DNA from: Methylobacterium sp. WL1
Lineage (GTDB): Bacteria > Pseudomonadota > Alphaproteobacteria > Rhizobiales > Beijerinckiaceae
DNA: 64,000 nucleotides
Direction of reading: 5' to 3'
NCBI RefSeq assembly: GCF_008000895.1
Contig: NZ_CP042823.1
Span: forward strand, 62,001-126,000
In this document: positions 1 through 7,066 of the stretch, in pieces
Numbering within the stretch: position 1 is the first letter of the stretch
How the letters are laid out: each line of letters starts with the position of its first letter
The notes under the pieces: model-generated
Databases searched by the model: none
Told to the model about the DNA's origin: nothing
What the model saw: only the letters and a program-made list of their open reading frames with translations
Made by a program: the position numbers and the translations under genes

Positions 1-315
1 GTCGCCGGTGGGCTGGCGCCCTACGCCGCCTCCAAGGCCGGGGTCGTCCAGCTCACCAAGAGCCTCGCGCTGGAATGGGCCCGCCACGGGATCCGGGTGA
101 ATGCCCTCGCCCCCGGCTACATCGCCACCGATTTGAACGATGCGTTCTTCGAATCCGAACCCGGCAAGGCGCTGATCAAGCGCGTCCCGCAGCGCCGGCT
201 GGGCGAGGCATCCGAACTCGATGGGCCGCTGCTGTTGCTCGCCTCCGGGGCGGGCTCGTACATGACCGGCAGCGTCGTCGCGGTCGATGGCGGCCACCTC
301 GTCTCGGGGCTTTAG
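1..315 (+). CDS. SDR family oxidoreductase (C-terminal part, runs off window start)
   Basis: The C-terminal 104 codons of a classical short-chain dehydrogenase/reductase, open from the first base. The active-site YAASK motif is at bases 22-36, followed by the helix that normally carries it, then the NALAPGYIATDL segment and a typical C-terminal ITGS-like stretch (YMTGSVVAVDGG). The Rossmann nucleotide-binding half lies upstream of the window. The stop is only 3 nt before the kinase gene at 319, so the two are probably in one operon. SDRs oxidise or reduce hydroxyl/keto groups with NAD(P). The neighbours suggest a hydroxyacyl-CoA or hydroxyacid substrate, but this is inference. Confidence 0.93.
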   Translation, partial: VAGGLAPYAASKAGVVQLTKSLALEWARHGIRVNALAPGYIATDLNDAFFESEPGKALIKRVPQRRLGEASELDGPLLLLASGAGSYMTGSVVAVDGGHLVSGL

Positions 316-318
316 CGG

Positions 319-1329
319 ATGGAACAGGCGCAGCTGCGCGACTGGATCGCCTCGCATCTCGGCTGTCCGGATCTCGCCATCGAGGCGGTCCAACCCCTCG
401 GCGGCGGCTCGATCCAGGAGAACCGGCTGGTCCGCTGCCGGATCGGCGACACCGTTCGGGGCTTCGTGCTGCGCATGGACGCCGCCGCGACCATCGCGTC
501 GAGCCGTTCCCGGGCGGAGGAGTTCCACATCCTGGACGCGGTCTGGAAAGCCGGCGTCCGGGTGCCGGAGCCGGTCGCCTTCTGCGCCGATCCCGCAATC
601 GTCGGAGCGCCCTTCGCGCTGATGGGCCTCGTCGAGGGCGTGGGCCTGGGGCCGCGCATCGCCAAGGACCTGAGCCTCGGCGGCGACCGGGAGATCCTGG
701 CCGAGACCCTTGGCCGCGAACTCGCCCGGATCCACGCCGCGCTCGACCCGCGCGAGGTGCCGGCTGCACTCGCCTTCCTCGGGGCGCCCGAGCCGCAGCC
801 GGCATTGGCCGAGATCGCCCGCCTGCGTGCCAGCCTCGACGGGATTGGCGCCAAGCGCCCGGCGATCGAGTGGGGTCTGCGCTGGGGCAAGGTGCGGGCC
901 CCGGCTTGTCGGGCGCCGTCCCTGGTGCATCGCGACTTCCGCACCGGCAACTACATGGTGGATGCGTCGGGCCTGACCGCGATCCTCGACTGGGAGTTCG
1001 CCGGCTGGGGCGATCCTGCGCAGGATCTCGGCTGGTTCTGCGCAACCTGCTGGCGGTTCGGCCGAACGGATCTGGAGGCCGGCGGCATCGGCTCCCGGGC
1101 GTCGTTCTACCGGGGTTACACGCAGGAGAGCGGCCGGACCATCGATCCGGACAGCGTCGCCTATTGGGAGGTGATGGCGCATCTGCGCTGGGCGGTGATC
1201 GCCCTGGAACAGGGTGCCCGCCACGTCTCGGGCCGGGAATTCTCATTGGAACTGGCGCTCACCGGCCGGATGGTGCCCGAGCTGGAACGCACGATTTTGC
1301 GGGCGACCGCCCCGGAGAACTGGAGCTGA
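319..1329 (+). CDS. Phosphotransferase (APH-like kinase) family protein
   Basis: 336 residues of the aminoglycoside-phosphotransferase/choline-kinase fold. The catalytic loop HRDFRTGN (residues 204-211, Asp206 as likely base) and the metal-binding ILDWEF (222-227, Asp224) are both intact. The N-lobe has a Gly-rich start near residues 28-31. It lies 3 nt after an SDR gene and 2 nt before a DUF6285 gene. That pairing is typical of acyl-CoA catabolic operons, where such kinases phosphorylate hydroxyacyl-CoA (LvaA of P. putida; the kinase domain of ACAD10/11). An antibiotic-resistance role is unlikely. The exact substrate is not readable from sequence. Confidence 0.88.
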   Translation: MEQAQLRDWIASHLGCPDLAIEAVQPLGGGSIQENRLVRCRIGDTVRGFVLRMDAAATIASSRSRAEEFHILDAVWKAGVRVPEPVAFCADPAIVGAPFALMGLVEGVGLGPRIAKDLSLGGDREILAETLGRELARIHAALDPREVPAALAFLGAPEPQPALAEIARLRASLDGIGAKRPAIEWGLRWGKVRAPACRAPSLVHRDFRTGNYMVDASGLTAILDWEFAGWGDPAQDLGWFCATCWRFGRTDLEAGGIGSRASFYRGYTQESGRTIDPDSVAYWEVMAHLRWAVIALEQGARHVSGREFSLELALTGRMVPELERTILRATAPENWS

Positions 1330-1331
1330 GC

Positions 1332-1664
1332 ATGCAGGACGAACCCTCCGGCGCCGCTCTCCTCGACGCCGCCCGCCGGGCGCTGACCGAGGAGGTCGCC
1401 CCGGGCCTCACCGGCCGCCCCCGCTACGTCGCCCTGATGGTCGCCAACGCGATCGGAATCGCTGCCCGGGAGATCGCCCAGGCCGACCGGCTCGGCGAGA
1501 CCGGCGCTCGACTGCTGGGCGGCGCCGGCCATGACGCCCTGGACGACCTGATCGGTACAATTCGAGCCGGCGCGCGCGATGCCGACCCGGAACTGCACAC
1601 CCGCCTCAGCGCCGCGACGGAGGCCGCCGCCGACATCTGGAAGCCGTCGAAGCCCGCGGCGTGA
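1332..1664 (+). CDS. DUF6285 domain-containing protein
   Basis: A 110-residue, mostly helical, Ala/Arg-rich soluble protein with no signal peptide or membrane segment. Its start is 2 nt after the kinase stop, so the two are probably translationally coupled. The segment RPRYVALMVANAIGIAAREI (about residues 26-45) is the most recognisable part of the family. As I recall, the small partner LvaB, needed by the 4-hydroxyacyl-CoA kinase LvaA, is a protein of this type. A role as accessory subunit of the upstream kinase is therefore reasonable but inferred. Confidence 0.8.
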   Translation: MQDEPSGAALLDAARRALTEEVAPGLTGRPRYVALMVANAIGIAAREIAQADRLGETGARLLGGAGHDALDDLIGTIRAGARDADPELHTRLSAATEAAADIWKPSKPAA

Positions 1665-1726
1665 CGCTCATATCGGGAGACATCCAGCCCAGCGCCTAAC
1701 CCTGAGACGCCGCCGCGAAGCGGGGC

Positions 1727-1782
1727 CCTCGAAGAAGGAAGCCTCCAGCGATCGTTCGACGAACTGGAGGATTCCTTCGAGG
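1727..1782. repeat. Imperfect long inverted repeat between convergent genes
   Basis: The left arm 1727-1748 and right arm 1764-1782 pair around a short loop; the inner 7 bp, CCTCCAG/CTGGAGG, match perfectly. The element sits between the stop of the DUF6285 gene and the stop of the convergent acyl-CoA ligase gene. It could act as a bidirectional terminator, or be one copy of a dispersed REP-like intergenic repeat, which are common in this group. I found no second clear copy in the window. Confidence 0.55.
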
Positions 1783-1829
1783 CAGCTGCGCAGCACCTCG
1801 GGTTGAGGTGGCCGCTGGGGTACCCGGCT

Positions 1830-3494
1830 TCAGACAGGATCCGACAGCTCCCGAGCCTGCTCGCGCAAGATGAACTTCTGGATCTTGCCGGTCGAAGTCT
1901 TCGGCAGGGGGCCGAACACCACCGTCCTGGGCACCTTGAACCGGGCCATCCGCTCCCGGCAGAAATCGATCAGCTCGCGGTCGGTGGGAGCCGCCGCGCC
2001 GGGCTTCATCTCCAGGAAGGCGCAGGGACTCTCGCCCCAGGTTTCATCCGGGCGTGCCACCACGGCCGCCAGCATCACGGCGGGATGGCGCATCAGCACT
2101 TCCTCGACCTCGAGACTGGAGATGTTCTCGCCGCCCGAGATGATGATGTCCTTGGCCCGGTCCTTGATCTCCACGGAGCCGTCTGAGTGCCAGACCGCGA
2201 GGTCGCCGGTGCGGTACCAGCCTCCGGCCAGCGCCCGCGCGGTGGCCTCGGGGTTGCCGAGATAGCCCTTCATCACAGTGTTGCCGCGCAGGCAGATCTC
2301 GCCGACCGTGGTGCCGTCCTGCGGCACCGGCCGGTCGGTGGCGGCATCGAACACGACGACACCCTCCAGGGTCGCCAGCGCGACGCCCTGGCGCGCCATC
2401 CGGGCGTAGCGGTCCTGCTCCGGGAGGTCGGCCCAGTCGGGCTGTTCCAGGCAGACGGTGGCGGGGCCGTAACTCTCGGTGGCGCCGTAGAGGTGCGTCA
2501 CTTGGAAGCCGAGTTCCTCCATGGTGCGGATGATGGTCGAGGATGGCGCGGCCCCGCCCACCGCGCAGCGCACCCGATGCCGGAAGGGCACGCGGGCCGA
2601 AGCCGGCGCGTGGGCGATCATCGAGAGCACGATCGGCGCGCCGCACAAATGCGTCACGCGGTGCTGGGCGATCAGCGAAAAAATCGCCGCCGGCTCGACC
2701 TTGCGCAGGCAGATCTGCGTCGCACAGGCCGCCACGCTCGCCCAGGGGTACGACCAGCCGCTGCAATGGAACATCGGCAGGGTCCAGAGATAGGCGCTCT
2801 CGGTGGTGAGGCCGAACGTGACCGCATTGCCGAGCGCCTGCAGGTAGGCGCCGCGATGGCTGTAGACCGCGCCCTTCGGATCGCCGGTGGTGCCCGACGT
2901 ATAGAGCAGGCAGAGCGATTGCCACTCGTCGGCCGGCCCGGGCCAGGCATAGTCCGGGTCGCCCTCGGCGAGCAGGGTCTCGTACGGGACCGCGCCGGCG
3001 ATGCCGGTGGCGCCGATCTCCACGACCAGGAGCGGCTTCGCGCGGTCGGCGAGCGCCCGGGCGGCCAGCGCACCGAACTCAGCCTCCACGATCAGCACCC
3101 GGGCGCCGCCATGGTCGAGGGAGAACGCGATCGTCGCCGGATCGAGGCGGGTGTTGAGCGGGTTCAGCACCGCGCCCAGCATCGGCACGGCGAAATGCGC
3201 CTCGATCATCTCGGGCACGTTGGGCGCTAGGATCGCCACCGTGTCGAGGTGCCCGATCCCGCGCCCGGCCAGGCCGGAGGCGAGGCGGCGGCACCGCGCG
3301 TACAGCTCGCCGTAGGACAGGCGGCGATCCCCATCGATCACCGCGACCCGCGCCCCGACGGAGGCGGCGGCCCGGGCCAGCAGGCTGGCCGGCGTGAGCG
3401 GGACGTAGTTCGCCGGGCTCCGGTCGAGCCCGGTCTCGAACGGATGAGAATCGGAGTCCCGGGCGCCCGCTTGGGGCGGAACTGTCTCCGTCAT
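1830..3494 (-). CDS. Acyl-CoA synthetase (AMP-binding, long/medium-chain FadD-like)
   Basis: A 554-residue member of the adenylate-forming superfamily. It activates a carboxylic acid to acyl-AMP and then acyl-CoA. Visible motifs are the P-loop YTSGTTGDPKG (198-208), YGATES (336-341), YRTGDL (427-432) and the C-terminal catalytic lysine in the PKTSTGKIQK segment (Lys537). Length is normal for the family. It resembles the ligases that activate methylmercaptopropionate or short/medium fatty acids, but the acid cannot be named. It is convergent with the SDR/kinase/DUF6285 genes and may supply their CoA substrate. Confidence 0.9.
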   Translation of the reverse strand: MTETVPPQAGARDSDSHPFETGLDRSPANYVPLTPASLLARAAASVGARVAVIDGDRRLSYGELYARCRRLASGLAGRGIGHLDTVAILAPNVPEMIEAHFAVPMLGAVLNPLNTRLDPATIAFSLDHGGARVLIVEAEFGALAARALADRAKPLLVVEIGATGIAGAVPYETLLAEGDPDYAWPGPADEWQSLCLLYTSGTTGDPKGAVYSHRGAYLQALGNAVTFGLTTESAYLWTLPMFHCSGWSYPWASVAACATQICLRKVEPAAIFSLIAQHRVTHLCGAPIVLSMIAHAPASARVPFRHRVRCAVGGAAPSSTIIRTMEELGFQVTHLYGATESYGPATVCLEQPDWADLPEQDRYARMARQGVALATLEGVVVFDAATDRPVPQDGTTVGEICLRGNTVMKGYLGNPEATARALAGGWYRTGDLAVWHSDGSVEIKDRAKDIIISGGENISSLEVEEVLMRHPAVMLAAVVARPDETWGESPCAFLEMKPGAAAPTDRELIDFCRERMARFKVPRTVVFGPLPKTSTGKIQKFILREQARELSDPV

Positions 3495-3745
3495 CGGTGG
3501 GCCTTCTGATCGGGCGGCTGGCGTGGCGTGCGCAGGCAGAGAGATGACGTCGCGTCCCTCCGGACTGTCAATCGGGGCGCTGGTTACAGCCGGTGCCGGT
3601 CATCATGGGCCGCACGGGCGCGGAGTACCCGGCGGGGCGGTCCGAGGTCTGTCACGCCGCTGCGGTTGACGGCGGCCCCGCCCTGACGGATGCCGGACCC
3701 GGTGCCTGACCGGGCGGTCATGGCAGTCGACGGGGGGAGGAGCTC

Positions 3746-4288
3746 GTGAAGGACGACAATCTGCCGATGGTTCGGCCGCCACAGGCCGGGCGCGAGATGG
3801 CCGAGGGCAGTCTTGCGCGGGTTCGCGAGGCCTACGAACAGTTCGCCGAGGCCGGCGAGATGGCGCTGAACGCCTTCGAAACCTCGATGGCCCAGACGTT
3901 CGAGGGCTGGCGCTCGGTCATGGGCTCGAGCCGGGAGACCGCGCACCAGCTCTCCGACAGCAACATCGCAGGCACGCGCAGGATGCGCGAGCAATGGGAG
4001 GCTGCCGGCGCGCGCCTCTACAATGCATTCGAGGACAATGCCGGCCACTCCATGGCGGCGATGCGAGAGATCGGGCACCGCATGCTGGTCGCCTCGGACA
4101 CCAACGTCCGCGCCTCACTGGATTTCGCCGAGCGCCTCGCGAAGGCGGCCGACGCCCGCGAGATGGCGGCTTTGCACGTGACGTTCATGCAGGAGCAGTC
4201 GCGTCGCCTCACCGACCAGATGGTCGACCTGCACCAGACTACGACCCGCCTGGCGCGTGAGGCCGCATCCCGCACGGATACCCCGTGA
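3746..4288 (+). CDS. Phasin family protein
   Basis: 180 residues, predicted almost wholly helical, with the phasin-type core of hydrophobic/polar heptads (YEQFAEAGEMALNAFETS..., then a long amphipathic stretch). It has no signal peptide. Phasins coat polyhydroxyalkanoate granules. The start is a GTG preceded by a strong purine-rich RBS (GGGGGGAGGAG). The stop overlaps the next gene by 4 nt (GTGA), so phasin and hydrolase are co-translated. Granule binding is a family-level assignment. Confidence 0.85.
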   Translation: MKDDNLPMVRPPQAGREMAEGSLARVREAYEQFAEAGEMALNAFETSMAQTFEGWRSVMGSSRETAHQLSDSNIAGTRRMREQWEAAGARLYNAFEDNAGHSMAAMREIGHRMLVASDTNVRASLDFAERLAKAADAREMAALHVTFMQEQSRRLTDQMVDLHQTTTRLAREAASRTDTP

Positions 4289-5229
4289 CCTCCTCCGCCG
4301 CCGAGAGGCCTGAAGCGGGCGCGCCCGAGGCGATGCCGCGCCTCGACGACCTCAGCCGCGCCGACGTTCCGTTCCGGACCGGTCATTTCGCCGCCTACGC
4401 GCCGCATGACTTCCACCGGATCGCGTATGTCGAATGGGGCGACCCGGACAGCCCGCACGTGGTCGTGTGCGTCCACGGCCTGAGCCGGCAGGGCCGGGAT
4501 TTCGACCCCCTCGGCTACATGCTGGCGAAGATGGGCTACCGGGTGGTCTGTCCCGATTTGCCCGGGCGTGGGTTGAGCGGCTGGCTCAAGGATCCGGAAC
4601 TCTACGGCCTGCCCCAATACGCCGCCGACATGGCGGCGCTGATCGGTCACCTGCGGATCACGGGCAAGATCGACTGGGTCGGCACGTCGCTCGGCGGCCT
4701 CACCGGGATGGTGCTGGCGGCCTCCGCCAACACCCCGATACGCCGGATGGTGATCAACGATATCGGGCCGTTCCTGCCCTGGGCGCCGATCCGCCATATC
4801 GGCTCACGGCTGCGCGATGCTCCGCGGCTTCACCACAACTTGGCCTCGGGCGAGTCGCGGCTTCGGACCGTCCTGGCAGCCTTCGGCCCGCTCACGGACG
4901 AACAGTGGCGGCATATCGCCAAGCACAGCTTCTTCCCCGAGCCCAACGGCGGCTGGCGCCCGCATTACGATCCCGGCATCGGTGACGCCTTCCGGCCGGG
5001 CCGGGTCTACAGCGTCAGCATGTGGCGCGACTGGGACGCGATCACCTGCCCGGTCCTGCTGCTGCGCGGCGAGCGCTCGGAGCTGCTCCTCGCCTCGACC
5101 GCGGACGAGATGACCCGGCGTGGCCCGGCCACCGAGCGCATCGATATCCCGGATTGCGGCCACGCCCCGGCCTTGCTCGACGCGGAACAACTTCGCATCG
5201 TCACCGACTGGCTCGGCCCGGCCGCGTGA
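4285..5229 (+). CDS. Alpha/beta hydrolase
   Basis: A 314-residue single-domain alpha/beta hydrolase. It shows the oxyanion HG (64-65), the nucleophile elbow GTSLGG (Ser135), a likely acid in the strand after CPVLLLRGERS, and the His in DCGHAP near residue 290. It starts with GTG overlapping the phasin stop (GTGA). The tight coupling to a phasin suggests a role in PHA or hydroxy-ester metabolism (depolymerase or oligomer hydrolase). It lacks a PHA-depolymerase-specific signature that I can recognise, so the substrate is open. Confidence 0.85.
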   Translation: MTSSAAERPEAGAPEAMPRLDDLSRADVPFRTGHFAAYAPHDFHRIAYVEWGDPDSPHVVVCVHGLSRQGRDFDPLGYMLAKMGYRVVCPDLPGRGLSGWLKDPELYGLPQYAADMAALIGHLRITGKIDWVGTSLGGLTGMVLAASANTPIRRMVINDIGPFLPWAPIRHIGSRLRDAPRLHHNLASGESRLRTVLAAFGPLTDEQWRHIAKHSFFPEPNGGWRPHYDPGIGDAFRPGRVYSVSMWRDWDAITCPVLLLRGERSELLLASTADEMTRRGPATERIDIPDCGHAPALLDAEQLRIVTDWLGPAA

Positions 5230-5615
5230 TCGCCAAGGATCCGCGCCGAGCGCATCGGCGCCGATCCGCATCCCGTCAGTTTAGGCAAAACCGAATCACT
5301 TGCGCAGTAGGCAATCGTGCAAAGGCGACCGGTTGCGAGAAGTCCCCGTCTGCGTAGTCGGTGTCGTCAGAATTGATGGGCCGTCGCACTCTGTGTCGAT
5401 CGCCTTGAAGTCATTGAGAAACCGAGGCGGCTATGCTCACACTGCATGGTCGCGCAAGCGTGACCATTCGTTGCACACTCGGCTGCACTGTGGCATCAAC
5501 ATGCGGCTCGGCTGGACCTTGGCCGCTCAATGTTGCACCTGTGGGTTGTGAGCGGCGGCTAAGTTCCGCACGACCACACGCCTGCCGCAACCTGAAGAAG
5601 TTCGGACTCTCCACC
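5230..5615. other. Intergenic region with no recognised gene
   Basis: About 386 bases between the hydrolase and the XRE regulator. It is less GC-rich than its neighbours. Reading all frames gave no recognisable protein, tRNA or strong terminator. The open frame that runs upstream of the XRE start through this region has unusual Cys/Thr-rich composition and is probably non-coding. It presumably holds the XRE promoter. Confidence 0.5.
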
Positions 5616-6068
5616 ATGTCCAACCCAACCCCCAAGCCGAAACAGACCACGGCCATCGATCACGGGGTCGGCAGCCGCATCGCGTTCCTGCGCGCGGCCA
5701 ACGGGCTGAGCCAATCCGCACTGGCGAGCGCACTGGGCGTCAGCTTCCAGCAGGTCCAGAAGTACGAGACCGGCAAGAACCGCGTCGGCGCGGGGCGCCT
5801 TCAGGCGATTGCCGAGCGCCTCGGCGTCCCGGTCTCGAGCTTCTTTGAACCCGAGCCGGAGGCCGCCTCCGAGAACGGCCCGACGCTGCTCCGGATCGCC
5901 GGTGCCGTGGAACTGCTCCGCGCCTACAACCAGATCGGCGACGATCAGATGCGCCGGGACGTCATTGCGCTCGTGAAGTCCGCGGCCCGGATCGGCCATG
6001 GTCCCGCTGCCGCGGACAGCGCCCCGCAGCGGATTGTCACCAACGGCGCCGCCGCACCGTCGGCCTGA
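5616..6068 (+). CDS. XRE-family helix-turn-helix transcriptional regulator
   Basis: 150 residues with an N-terminal Cro/C1 HTH (about residues 18-73). The recognition region LGVSFQQVQKYETGKNRV is highly typical of the rhizobial PraR-like family. A short helical C-terminal part may mediate dimerisation. The frame is open much further upstream, but the ATG at 5616 gives the length and N-terminus typical of these regulators, so I chose it. Target genes are unknown; the next gene is a decayed cupin. Confidence 0.88.
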   Translation: MSNPTPKPKQTTAIDHGVGSRIAFLRAANGLSQSALASALGVSFQQVQKYETGKNRVGAGRLQAIAERLGVPVSSFFEPEPEAASENGPTLLRIAGAVELLRAYNQIGDDQMRRDVIALVKSAARIGHGPAAADSAPQRIVTNGAAAPSA

Positions 6069-6147
6069 TAGCCTGACCGACATCGGCTGACCGGCCCCGG
6101 CCGTTCGCACACGTCGTCTCGCGAAGTTGTTTCTGGAGGCGACGGCG

Positions 6148-6483
6148 ATGTCTGCTTTGGACCTGACGAACCTCTACGCCGATCTCGACCTTGCGGCCTC
6201 TGAGGAGGTCGTCACCGTTCGGTAGTCGGCGCTGGGGCTGCGCTGAGCACATCGTTTCGACGGGACAGGCGAGCCCGCCTGGACTCGAAGACGACCAGCC
6301 CCATGCCGAAGGGGTTGCGATGCTTGCGAGAGATCTCCCGCGTTGCGCTTGGCCGACGAGCCGGAGTCGGCGAACCGTGTGAACTCGCGAACCGTCCTGA
6401 TCGAGCCCCGTCGTCGGCACCGCGTCGAACGGGCTGATCCGCCGGCGATCGGGCTCGCGATACATTTCAGACCCGAACGCGGG
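6148..6483 (+). pseudogene. Decayed cupin domain protein
   Basis: A good RBS (GGAGG, 6134-6138) precedes an ATG that opens a 25-codon peptide (MSALDLTNLYADLDL...) stopping at 6225. In other frames the rest of a small cupin is still readable: EHIVSTGQASPPG and DQPHAE around 6245-6312, then LRLADEPES and RRRHRVERADPP...LAIHFRPE from 6343 to about 6480. At least two frameshifts join these pieces, and the usual aromatic/Trp residues of the barrel are lost. An intact version would be about 110 residues. The family assignment is by pattern, without a database search. Confidence 0.72.
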
Positions 6484-6508
6484 GCGGAAGTTCGCGACCG
6501 ACGCGCCG

Positions 6509-7066
6509 TCAGCCGGCGAAGCGCGCCACCGATACTGCCGTGTCGCCGTAGACCCGCCGCTCCAGCGCGGTGAAGTTCTCGGGCCAGTCCAGTTGAACGC
6601 CCTCCGCCTCCTCCACCACGGCCAGGGCGCCCGGCGACAGCCAGGCCCCGCCGGCCGCGCTCGCCAGCGCCTGGGGCGCAAGCCCACGATTGTACGGTGG
6701 ATCGCAGAAGACCAGCGAGAACGGAGCCGTGGTCCCGGCCGGACCGAGGCGCGTCGCGTCGCGCCGGAACAGCCGAGTCACGCCCTCGGCGCCGAACGCC
6801 TCGATGTTCGACCGGATCACCGCCCGGGCCTCGGCCCCCTCATCGACCAGCAGGGCGTAGGCCGCGCCGCGCGACAGCGCTTCGAAGCCCAGCGCTCCAG
6901 TGCCGGCGAACAGGTCCAGCACCCGCGCCCCGGCGACGACCTCGTCGTAGGCGTGGGTCAGCACGTTGAACAGCGATTCCCGGAGCCGGTCGGAGGTCGG
7001 CCGGATCGCGTCGGAGCGCGGGGTCGCGAGCTTGCGGCCGCGCCACGCGCCGCCGACGATCCTCAT
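6509..7066 (-). CDS. rsmD: 16S rRNA (guanine(966)-N(2))-methyltransferase RsmD
   Basis: 185 residues from the ATG at 7066. It has the N-terminal RIVGGAWRGRKL signature, the SAM-binding LDLFAGTGALGFE (51-63) and the catalytic DPPY (122-125). It methylates G966 of 16S rRNA during 30S assembly. The length matches free-standing RsmD. Its start overlaps a TGA (7065-7063) of a second frame of the pseudouridine-synthase tail, so I treat it as a separate protein even though the upstream frame is open into it. Confidence 0.87.
   Translation of the reverse strand: MRIVGGAWRGRKLATPRSDAIRPTSDRLRESLFNVLTHAYDEVVAGARVLDLFAGTGALGFEALSRGAAYALLVDEGAEARAVIRSNIEAFGAEGVTRLFRRDATRLGPAGTTAPFSLVFCDPPYNRGLAPQALASAAGGAWLSPGALAVVEEAEGVQLDWPENFTALERRVYGDTAVSVARFAG

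Noticed and set aside
319..1329. Aminoglycoside-resistance kinase
   Set aside because: The fold is shared, but the SDR/DUF6285/acyl-CoA ligase context points to acyl-CoA metabolism.
75..1664. A 529-codon open frame covering three genes on the plus strand
   Set aside because: Only its last part matches DUF6285 codons; the rest is Arg/Gly-rich shadow of the SDR and kinase frames.
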